A stretch of DNA of 64,000 bases from Marivita sp. XM-24bin2 (GTDB lineage Bacteria > Pseudomonadota > Alphaproteobacteria > Rhodobacterales > Rhodobacteraceae), in contig QCWH01000018.1 in the NCBI GenBank assembly GCA_003149565.1, positions 1-64,000 on the forward strand, given 5' to 3'. Positions 57,811-64,000 of this stretch are shown here, piece by piece. How positions within the stretch are numbered: the first letter of the stretch is position 1; each line of letters starts with the position of its first letter. The notes under the pieces were generated by a model. The model saw only the letters and a list, made by a program, of their open reading frames with translations, ran no database searches and was not told the DNA's origin. The position numbers and the translations under genes are program-made.

Positions 57811-58860
57811 ATGATGTTTCTCAAGACCGCCGCTCTCGCCGCCATGTTTGGCATCACAGCAACCACCGGAATCGCTCAGGAGGTCACCCTCCGGTTCCAG
57901 CATTTCGTCTCGCCCAATTCAGCGAACCCCAAGTACTTCCTCGATCCTTGGGTCGAAAAGGTCGAAGCCGAGTCGAACGGCCGGATCAAGATCGAGATCT
58001 ATCCGTTCATGCAGCTCGGCGGCAAAGCCACCGCGCAATATGACCTGATCCGCGACGGTGTCATCGACGGCGGATGGGTGATCCCCGGCTACACCCCGGG
58101 CCGCTTCCCCGAAGCCGAAGCGCTGGAACTGCCCTTCATGGTCACCAAAAGCGCCGAAGACGCCTCTCGCGCTGCGTGGGAATTCACACAGAAGCACCTG
58201 ATGGACGATTTCGCTGACGTGCACCTGATCGCCGCCCACATGCACGGGCCGGGCATCGTGCACAAAAAAGGCGCCGCCGTCGAGGACCTGAGCGATTTCG
58301 CGGGTCTCAAACTGCGGGGCCCGTCGCGCCCTGCGACCCTTTTGCTCGACAAGCTGGGGGCCGAACCCATCGGCCTTCCAGTGCCGCAATTCCCCGAGGC
58401 GCTGTCCAAAGGTGTCGTTGATGGCGGTGTGATCACTTGGGAAATGTCGCCCTCGCTCAAACTCGACGAACTGACCGACAGCCACACCGACGTGGCGGGC
58501 GACAAATCGCTCTACAACCTCTACTTCATATGGGCGATGAACAAGGACAGCTACAATGCGCTTCCCGATGATCTCAAAGCGGTCATCGACGCCAATTCCG
58601 GTCTGGAGACATCGGCGATGGCAGGCCGCGCCCATGATACGGGTGACCACGACGGGTTTGTCCTGATGGAAGACGCCGGAAACGAGATCGCCACGCTGAG
58701 CGAAGACGTCACGGCGCAGATCGTGGCGCTGGGCGATGAGGTGACACAGGAGTGGATCGCGGAGATGACCGAGCGCGGCCTGGACGGCGCGCAACTGGTC
58801 GAAGATGCCCGCGCGGCTGTTGAAGCGACTCGCGGCGCGGCGAGCGGAACCGACGGGTAA
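57811..58860 (+). CDS. TRAP transporter solute-binding protein, DctP family
   Basis: Periplasmic binding protein of 349 residues with a signal peptide (MMFLKTAALAAMFGITATTGIAQE). Family features include VTLRFQHFVSPNSANPKYF, the ligand-salt-bridge arginine region FAGLKLRGPSRPATLLLDKLGAEPIGLP, and EALSKGVVDGGVITWE. It would bind a carboxylate for import. No dctQ/dctM permease genes lie next to it, so it is an orphan or serves a distant permease. GAGGAGG lies 8 nt before the ATG. Confidence 0.9.
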   Translation: MMFLKTAALAAMFGITATTGIAQEVTLRFQHFVSPNSANPKYFLDPWVEKVEAESNGRIKIEIYPFMQLGGKATAQYDLIRDGVIDGGWVIPGYTPGRFPEAEALELPFMVTKSAEDASRAAWEFTQKHLMDDFADVHLIAAHMHGPGIVHKKGAAVEDLSDFAGLKLRGPSRPATLLLDKLGAEPIGLPVPQFPEALSKGVVDGGVITWEMSPSLKLDELTDSHTDVAGDKSLYNLYFIWAMNKDSYNALPDDLKAVIDANSGLETSAMAGRAHDTGDHDGFVLMEDAGNEIATLSEDVTAQIVALGDEVTQEWIAEMTERGLDGAQLVEDARAAVEATRGAASGTDG

Positions 58861-58880
58861 AGAACCTTCCCAACCACTGG

Positions 58881-58908
58881 CGACGCGGCATCAATGCCGC
58901 GTCGTTTT
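58881..58908 (+). terminator. Terminator after the TRAP binding protein
   Basis: Arms CGACGCGGCAT (58881-58891) and ATGCCGCGTCG (58894-58904) followed by TTTT. Lies 20 bp past the stop codon. Confidence 0.75.
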
Positions 58909-58923
58909 GCGTCGACGCAAAAC
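58904..58923. repeat. Second palindrome of the pair (bidirectional)
   Basis: Perfect 20-bp palindrome GTTTTGCGTCGACGCAAAAC. It abuts the preceding terminator hairpin and could also end the minus-strand transcript of the 57-residue gene that stops at 58935. Confidence 0.65.
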
Positions 58924-58934
58924 CCCGCTTTGGC

Positions 58935-59108
58935 TCAGTCGTCGCGATTCCACCGCTTCCAGAGAAGGGATAAAAGCGTCTCACCAGCCACGGGTGTGAT
59001 GCAATCGGCCATCAACACCGGTCCACCCTTCACCGGCGCGCGCTTCTCTGCCTTTGAGCAGTCCTGCATGGGCGTGAAATCGCGGGTCGTGGGTGCAAAT
59101 ACATCCAT
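58935..59108 (-). CDS. Small protein of 57 residues downstream of rsmD
   Basis: An open frame MDVFAPTTRDFTPMQDCSK then AEKRAPVKGGPVLMADC and GETLLSLLWKRWNRDD, same strand as rsmD and 12 bp after its stop. Codon pattern looks coding and it fills what would be an empty 260-bp gap. It has two cysteines and no signal peptide. Family not recognised; no clear SD. Moderate confidence that it is real. Confidence 0.5.
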   Translation of the reverse strand: MDVFAPTTRDFTPMQDCSKAEKRAPVKGGPVLMADCITPVAGETLLSLLWKRWNRDD

Positions 59109-59120
59109 TGTGAGACCGTA

Positions 59121-59693
59121 TCACATTTCGTCTGCCAGCCCAAACCTTAGCATCGTGGCATGAGTGTCGCCGTAGCGCCGGGTATCAAGGCGCGTGAACC
59201 CTTCAGGCGCATTCTGCGGTGCGCTCTCTTCCCAGACCACCAGTGCACCCTCGGACAGCCAGCCGCCCTTTGCGGCGGCAGCCAGCGCTTTTTCTCCAAG
59301 ACCTTTGCCGTATGGCGGATCCAGAAAGACCAATGTGGCCGGCTGCCTGTCACAGATCGGCAGCCGTGTGGCATCCCGCGCAATCACCCGCCCCGTTTCG
59401 CAGCGCAACGTCTTGAGATTTGATTTGATCAATGACAGTGCCTTGCGCCCATCATCGACGAACACAGCCGACACCGCCCCGCGCGACAGCGCCTCCAGGC
59501 CCAGCGCCCCGGTTCCGGCAAACAGGTCGAGCACATGCGCGTCCTCGAACGGATCGCCAAACCGTCCGCCCGCCAACACGTTGAACAGGCTTTCCCGCAC
59601 ACGGTCCGTTGTCGGGCGCAGATGCGCACCGGGATCGCCTTTGCCGACGCTCGCCAGCGGATGCCCGCGCCATCTGCCGGCGATGATCCTCAC
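59121..59693 (-). CDS. rsmD: 16S rRNA (guanine966-N2)-methyltransferase RsmD
   Basis: SAM-dependent rRNA methyltransferase of 190 residues. MRIIAGRWRGHPL and RPTTDRVRESLFNVL are the classical N-terminal signatures, VLDLFAGTGALGLEALSRGA is the SAM site, and FLDPPYGKG the catalytic NPPY-type motif. Its start overlaps the stop of the upstream FAD reductase gene (ATGA). Confidence 0.95.
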   Translation of the reverse strand: MRIIAGRWRGHPLASVGKGDPGAHLRPTTDRVRESLFNVLAGGRFGDPFEDAHVLDLFAGTGALGLEALSRGAVSAVFVDDGRKALSLIKSNLKTLRCETGRVIARDATRLPICDRQPATLVFLDPPYGKGLGEKALAAAAKGGWLSEGALVVWEESAPQNAPEGFTRLDTRRYGDTHATMLRFGLADEM

Positions 59694-60901
59694 GCCTTGA
59701 GCAGCCCTTTGAGATTGGTTTCGGGATCGCCAATGGCGTCGGGGTCCGGAGACTTGCCACTTTCGATCAGCCGCTTGCCCACCATATAGGCACGCGGGTC
59801 GTTCATCGCGTCGATCGCCAGGAGTGTGTTCCCCGCATAATACCAGAACGACACCGATCCATCTTCGCCCTGACGTGTGACGATCCGGTCATACCCGGTG
59901 TTCAGCCCCGCGATCTGCAGCTTGACGTCATACTGATCCGACCAGAACCACGGTTTTGCCTGGTAAGGCCGGTTCTCACCCAGAATGTTGTCTGCCACAC
60001 ATTCCGCCTGATCGATGGCATTGCCCACACTCTCCAGCCGCATCTGCTGCCCGTTCATCGGGAAAGAGGCACAATCCCCCGCCGCCCAGATATGTGGGTC
60101 CGATGTCCGCCCAAGCGCGTCCGTGGCGATGCCGTTATCGAGCCGCACGCCCGCCGCTTCGGCCAATTGCGTATTCGGAGTGATCCCGACACCCACCAGA
60201 ACGAAATCCACCTCGAGCGTGCTGCCATCGCTCAGCACCGCACCGGTCACGCGACCCTCTGCACCGGTCAGGTGATCCAGGCCAACGCCTTCGCGGATAT
60301 CCACGCCATGCCCACTGTGCACGTCCCGGAAATAGGCCGAGGTCTCGGGTGCCGCGACCCGTTGCAGGATGCGGTCCGCCATCTCAACCAGTGTCACGCT
60401 CAGCCCGAGCTTGGCAGCCACCGCGGCCGCTTCAAGGCCGATATAGCCCCCGCCAACGATCAGAACCCGCGCGTTTCCGGCAAAGCGGGGCACCATCGCA
60501 TCGACGTCGTGCAACCCGCGCACCACCATCACACCGTCCAGATCGCCACCAATGGACGCGGGCAGGCGGCGTGGGGTCGATCCCGTGGTCAGCACCAGAT
60601 CGTCGTAGTGCAGCACCTCATCCCCCACGGTCAGCGTTTGTGTGGCCGGATCAATCGCTGTCACCGGCGCGCCCAGTCGCAACGCGATGTCCTGTTCCGC
60701 ATAGAAACTCTCGGGCCTCAGATAAAGCCGGTCGCGCGCCATCTCGCCCAGCAGATAGGCCTTTGACAGGGGTGGCCGTTGATAGGGCGGAAAAGGCTCT
60801 TCCCCGATCAGCGTGATCTGCCCGTCGAACCCTTTGGCCCGCAGCCGTGCAACGCAGGACGCACCGGCCTGACCAGCCCCGACAACAATAACATGACTCA
60901 T
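59690..60901 (-). CDS. FAD-dependent ferredoxin/rubredoxin reductase-like oxidoreductase
   Basis: Pyridine nucleotide-disulfide-fold flavoprotein of 403 residues. FAD site HVIVVGAGQAGASCVARLRAKG, NAD site VLIVGGGYIGLEAAAVAAKLG, and the FAD-binding WAAGDCASFP. This is the group of putidaredoxin and rubredoxin reductases that reduce small redox carriers for oxygenases. The alkB gene lies less than 1 kb away, so it is a candidate AlkT-like partner (inference); no rubredoxin or ferredoxin gene is visible. Starts at 60901 and is coupled to rsmD. Confidence 0.85.
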   Translation of the reverse strand: MSHVIVVGAGQAGASCVARLRAKGFDGQITLIGEEPFPPYQRPPLSKAYLLGEMARDRLYLRPESFYAEQDIALRLGAPVTAIDPATQTLTVGDEVLHYDDLVLTTGSTPRRLPASIGGDLDGVMVVRGLHDVDAMVPRFAGNARVLIVGGGYIGLEAAAVAAKLGLSVTLVEMADRILQRVAAPETSAYFRDVHSGHGVDIREGVGLDHLTGAEGRVTGAVLSDGSTLEVDFVLVGVGITPNTQLAEAAGVRLDNGIATDALGRTSDPHIWAAGDCASFPMNGQQMRLESVGNAIDQAECVADNILGENRPYQAKPWFWSDQYDVKLQIAGLNTGYDRIVTRQGEDGSVSFWYYAGNTLLAIDAMNDPRAYMVGKRLIESGKSPDPDAIGDPETNLKGLLKA

Positions 60902-60995
60902 CGCCAAACCTTTTTGCACACTGCCATTGGTCTCGTTCCGCGGGACCCTATATGGCAGAGCATCGAAATTGCAATTCAACAACGAAGGACTGAAG

Positions 60996-61484
60996 ATGAC
61001 AATCGCACCGGGTGAGACGCTGCCAGAGGCAACATTGGTGAAAATGGGGGCTGAAGGCCCGGAACAGGTCGCCTTGGCCGAGCATGTCAAAGGCAAGAAA
61101 GTGGTTGTCTTCGCGGTGCCGGGCGCGTTCACGCCAACCTGCCATTCCGCGCATGTGCCGAGCTTCATCCGCACCAAGGATCAGTTCGCTGCGAAAGGCG
61201 TAGACGAGATCATCTGCGTGTCCGTGAACGATCCGTTTGTTCTGCAGGCCTGGGGCGAAAGCACAGGCGCGACCGAGGCCGGGATCACCATGCTGGGCGA
61301 TGCGGAAAGCGCCTTTACCACGGCCATCGGCATGGATTTCACCGCGCCGCCCGCCGGTCTGATTGCCCGCTCCAAGCGTTATGCGATGGTTGTCGATGAC
61401 GGCAAAGTGACCACCCTTCAGGTCGAAGAAAACCCCGGCGTCTGCGAAGTGTCCGGCGGCGAGGCGCTGCTCGACGCGCTTTGA
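60996..61484 (+). CDS. Peroxiredoxin, Prx5/AHP1 type
   Basis: Thiol peroxidase of 162 residues. The peroxidatic cysteine is in PGAFTPTCHSAHVP (residue ~49); a later cysteine in NPGVCEVSGGEALL may resolve it. The length and the sequence fit the atypical 2-Cys Prx5 group, reduced by glutaredoxin or glutathione. AAGGA lies 7 nt before the ATG at 60996. It is divergent from the FAD reductase. A double palindrome follows 6 bp after the stop. Confidence 0.93.
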   Translation: MTIAPGETLPEATLVKMGAEGPEQVALAEHVKGKKVVVFAVPGAFTPTCHSAHVPSFIRTKDQFAAKGVDEIICVSVNDPFVLQAWGESTGATEAGITMLGDAESAFTTAIGMDFTAPPAGLIARSKRYAMVVDDGKVTTLQVEENPGVCEVSGGEALLDAL

Positions 61485-61490
61485 GACGTG

Positions 61491-61534
61491 CGGCAATCCT
61501 TTGAAGGATTGCCGAAAACTCTTTGAAGAGTTTT
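61491..61534. repeat. Double palindrome after the peroxiredoxin gene
   Basis: CGGCAATCCTT-TG-AAGGATTGCCG (61491-61514) immediately followed by AAAACTCTT-TG-AAGAGTTTT (61515-61534). All arms perfect, both with a TG centre, as in the elements after smpB and uppP. Probably a bidirectional terminator between convergent peroxiredoxin and alkB genes. Confidence 0.75.
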
Positions 61535-61548
61535 GGCCCGGTGGCGGA

Positions 61549-62700
61549 TTACACTCTGTGCCGGGCCTTGTTGTATGCGGACCAATCGTCGATCTCGGGA
61601 TAGTATTTCTTGCGCCAGTCCCGCACGCGCGGGTTCATGATCGCGCGCCATTTGCGCGGAAAAAGTGCGAAAAGGGTCATCACCGGATAGCCGTAGGGCA
61701 GCTGGGGGGCCTCGTCTTCGTCATAGGTCTGAAGCAGCGGAAAGCGGCGGTCTGGTTTGTAGTGGTGATCCGAGTGCCGTTGCAGATTGATCAGAAACCA
61801 GTTCGACGCCCTCTGTGACGCGTTCCAGCTGTGGCGCGGTTTGACGTGTTCGTATTTGCCGGCGCCCAGGTATTTTCTCGTCAGCCCGTAATGCTCGACA
61901 TAGTTCACCAGTTCGAGCTGGAAGATCGCGGCGAGTGCTTGCAGCACGAAGACCAGCACACCCAGCCAGCCGCCCAACCCAAAGGCCAGCACGAGGAAGG
62001 TCGCCTGCAGGCCCCAGTACCGCCAGAACGGGTTGCTGGCATGCCACCACGGCAAGGACTTGCGGGCCAGCATCTCGCGTTCGGCGCGAAACGAGGAGAG
62101 CAGGCTTTGCTTCAGCACGCGGGGGTAGAACCGCCAGAAGCTTTCGTTATAGCGTGCGGTCACCGGATCGCGCGGGGTGCCGACATGGCGATGGTGCACG
62201 AGCAAATGTTCTGAGCGGAAATGTCCGTAGAGCGCCATGCACATCAGCAGATCGCCCAACCCGCGTTCCAGCTTGTTCCTCTGGTGCATGAGTTCGTGAG
62301 CGTAGACGATGCCGATGCTGCCCGACAGAATGCCCATGCCTACAGTCACAAGATAGATTTCCAGCGCGTTCAGATGGTCTGCGCGCGGGATGTACCAGAT
62401 CAGGCCAAAGATCATCAGAAACTGCAGCGGCGGCCAGATCAGCGTGATCATCCGATGCCAATAGAGCGCGCTGTCTTTTGTCTGCGGGTCGAGGTTGTTG
62501 GTATCGAGGCCAAGCGCTGCGTCGAGCGTGGCAAAGACGCCCCAGGTGGCGATGATCGGCACCACCACCCAGATCCCTCCGACCAATGCGCCGGACAAAA
62601 CCAGAGGGATCATCAACAATGACAGCCAGAACGGCATCGCCGCCCGGAAAGGCAGGTGTTCCTGAGATGTGTGCGATGCGCTGTCGGACATGGCGCTCAT
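61549..62700 (-). CDS. alkB: Alkane 1-monooxygenase AlkB
   Basis: Integral membrane di-iron hydroxylase of 383 residues that oxidises alkanes (or other aliphatic chains) at the terminal carbon. The histidine boxes are complete: HELMHQ, EHLLVHHRHVGTPRDP and LQRHSDHH, plus the NYVEHYGL motif specific to AlkB. About six membrane helices. AAAGGAG precedes the start at 62700. It needs a rubredoxin and reductase; a reductase-like gene lies nearby but no rubredoxin. Confidence 0.93.
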   Translation of the reverse strand: MSAMSDSASHTSQEHLPFRAAMPFWLSLLMIPLVLSGALVGGIWVVVPIIATWGVFATLDAALGLDTNNLDPQTKDSALYWHRMITLIWPPLQFLMIFGLIWYIPRADHLNALEIYLVTVGMGILSGSIGIVYAHELMHQRNKLERGLGDLLMCMALYGHFRSEHLLVHHRHVGTPRDPVTARYNESFWRFYPRVLKQSLLSSFRAEREMLARKSLPWWHASNPFWRYWGLQATFLVLAFGLGGWLGVLVFVLQALAAIFQLELVNYVEHYGLTRKYLGAGKYEHVKPRHSWNASQRASNWFLINLQRHSDHHYKPDRRFPLLQTYDEDEAPQLPYGYPVMTLFALFPRKWRAIMNPRVRDWRKKYYPEIDDWSAYNKARHRV

Positions 62701-62767
62701 CGGATGCGAACTCCTTTCAATGACTAACGGCAGAATTCGTGCCAACCAACACTGACGTGACGTGGCG

Positions 62768-63823
62768 TCATGTGTGTTTGGTCAACGCAAATGCCTTGCG
62801 CATCACTGTGGGCAGATCATTCGGATCGAATGCGTCAGATTCAACAAACATGCCGCGTGTCGGAGCGCGGTCCATCGGGACCAGGGCTGTCTTGACCGTC
62901 AGGCGCAGGTGGAAATGCGTGAACGTGTGCCGCGCCTCGGCGGGCAGTGTGCGCCATTCCGCGCGAATGGGCGGGTCTTCGGTTGGATCGTCGCCCCAGT
63001 CGCTGCCGGGCCAACCCAGCATCCCGCCCAGAAGCCCGCTGTCGGGACGTTGTTCCAGCAGCCATGCGCCATCGACGCGCCGGGCGAGGTAGGCGATGCC
63101 AAGCCGGGTGGGTTTGCGTTTCTTCGGGGCTTTCTTGGGCAGCTCCCTGGCTGTGCCCGCCGCCCACGCGGCGCAGGATTTGCGCCATGGGCAAAGGCCG
63201 CAAGCCGGGTTGCGCGGGGTGCAGATGGTGGCCCCAAGATCCATCACGGCCTGCGCATAGCAGCCGGGCCGTTGCTGTGGGGTGAGGGCGGCGGCGTAAT
63301 CCATGAACACGGGTTTCGCAGCGGGCAAAGGCGTGTGATCGTCGTAGAGCCGGGCCATGACGCGTTCGACGTTTCCATCGAGCACAGTTTCCGGCAGATC
63401 AAAAGCGATGGAAGCGATGGCGGCTGCGGTGTAGGGTCCGATGCCGGGCAGGGCGATCAGACCGTCATATGTGTCGGGGAATACACCGCCGTGATCGGAA
63501 TGCACGACCCGCGCGCATTTGAGCAGGTTGCGGGCGCGGGCGTAGTAGCCGAGTCCGGCCCATGCGGCCATCACATCGGCATCTTCGGCCTGCGCCAGAT
63601 CGCTGACAGTGGGCCAACGGTTGGTGAATGCCTCGAAATAGCTTTTGACGGCTGCAACAGTGGTCTGTTGGAGCATGATTTCTGACATCCAGACACGGTA
63701 GGGGTCGGGGCGGACGCCTTGCGCCCGAGCCTTCGGACCGATCCGCCACGGCATCTGGCGTGCGTGTCTGTCGTACCAGTCCAGCAACGCGGCGGGGTCG
63801 GGCCGTTCACGCAAGTCTGACAT
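62768..63823 (-). CDS. mutY: A/G-specific adenine glycosylase MutY
   Basis: Removes adenine opposite 8-oxoguanine; about 351 residues. HhH motif LPGIGPYTAAAIASIAF, catalytic aspartate in VMDLGATIC, the 4Fe-4S loop C-x6-C-x2-C-x5-C (from CTPRNPAC to WRKSC), and a C-terminal NUDIX-like domain (RPDSGLLGGMLGWPG). The start is ambiguous: ATG at 63823 (MSDLRERPD) fits the usual N-terminus; 63844 is also in frame. Divergent from the next gene. Confidence 0.93.
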   Translation of the reverse strand: MSDLRERPDPAALLDWYDRHARQMPWRIGPKARAQGVRPDPYRVWMSEIMLQQTTVAAVKSYFEAFTNRWPTVSDLAQAEDADVMAAWAGLGYYARARNLLKCARVVHSDHGGVFPDTYDGLIALPGIGPYTAAAIASIAFDLPETVLDGNVERVMARLYDDHTPLPAAKPVFMDYAAALTPQQRPGCYAQAVMDLGATICTPRNPACGLCPWRKSCAAWAAGTARELPKKAPKKRKPTRLGIAYLARRVDGAWLLEQRPDSGLLGGMLGWPGSDWGDDPTEDPPIRAEWRTLPAEARHTFTHFHLRLTVKTALVPMDRAPTRGMFVESDAFDPNDLPTVMRKAFALTKHT

Positions 63824-63906
63824 TCCTTTGAACTCGGGTCTCATTTGTGGGCTGGTTGCATGAGCGCTGCGCTACTAGAATAGTGTTCGAGACAGGGAGT
63901 CAAACA

Positions 63907-64000
63907 TGCCGCCGCGCAACGGACAGACCCACGGCTTCAAACGAACGTCGAGCCTCTTGCAGACACAGATCCGCAAGACGTCCGAGACGCGTGGCTTTGC
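63907..64000 (+). CDS. DUF721/DciA-like protein, 5' part
   Basis: Only the first 31 codons are inside the window: MPPRNGQTHGFKRTSSLLQ then TQIRKTSETRGFA. The GFKRTSSLLQ...IRKTSETRGFA pattern matches the start of alphaproteobacterial DUF721 proteins, relatives of the helicase loader DciA, which commonly sit divergent to mutY in this group. GGGAG lies before the ATG. Confidence 0.6.

Overview
The window reads as ordinary chromosomal DNA of an alphaproteobacterium of the Rhodobacteraceae (Roseobacter group). The evidence is high-GC coding sequence, many protein sequences of marine-roseobacter type (SerC-SerA, DnaE2, tandem ALDH16-type dehydrogenase, DmdC-like acyl-CoA dehydrogenase, AlkB), ATGA/TGATG gene overlaps, and a Rhodobacter-type LexA box (GTTC-N7-GTTC) in front of dnaE2. 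I see no tRNA, rRNA, CRISPR array, insertion sequence, integrase or prophage. Almost all of the window is coding.

Layout. 1-2.2 kb: rlmN (cut by the window edge) and an arsR-permease pair. 2.4-8.1 kb: ialB, a Rhizobium-type asparaginase, and the serine block, with serB divergent from serC-serA. 8.2-14.5 kb: a PPP-family phosphatase, cydAB, a probably broken small membrane gene, smpB, sseA and an aromatic/aspartate aminotransferase. 14.6-19.6 kb: a monooxygenase-fold protein, a truncated SOS-controlled dnaE2, a phosphopantetheinyl transferase and a small glycosyltransferase. 19.7-23.4 kb: a deoxyribose operon (deoC, small membrane protein, ALDH16). 23.5-25.2 kb: rsfS, rlmH and uppP. 25.4-31.9 kb: gltD, a GFA-family gene and gltB. 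32-40 kb: a hydroxylase-acyltransferase fusion, mtgA, a GST, queG, a hydantoinase A-like gene and msrB-msrA. 40.2-44 kb (minus strand): pyrB, two membrane proteins, an inactive dihydroorotase and plsY. 44.2-51 kb: a lipoprotein, a UDG, moaB and an RND pump. 51-57.5 kb: a stand-alone DsbD N-domain, yqgE, dmdC-like plus an MBL hydrolase, sua5, and a Tat-exported MBL protein. 57.8-64 kb: an orphan TRAP binding protein, rsmD with an FAD reductase, a peroxiredoxin, alkB, mutY, and the start of a dciA-like gene.

How the genes work together. serB/serC/serA cover all three steps of the phosphoserine pathway. gltB/gltD make GOGAT. deoC plus the ALDH can take deoxyribose-5-phosphate through acetaldehyde to acetate. 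msrA/msrB repair both methionine sulfoxide epimers. pyrB lies in an operon with a dihydroorotase relative that has lost its metal ligands, as in ATCases that use a non-catalytic PyrC partner.

No defence island or obvious new multi-gene system is present. The most unusual signals are non-coding: a short element found directly after stop codons in three genes, paired-palindrome elements after gene ends with compensatory changes, a REPIN-like doublet between serC and serA, and a SqrR/BigR-type operator before a Tat-exported MBL gene. Among proteins the most unusual are the hydroxylase-acyltransferase fusion, the truncated DnaE2, and the membrane proteins inside the pyr operon.
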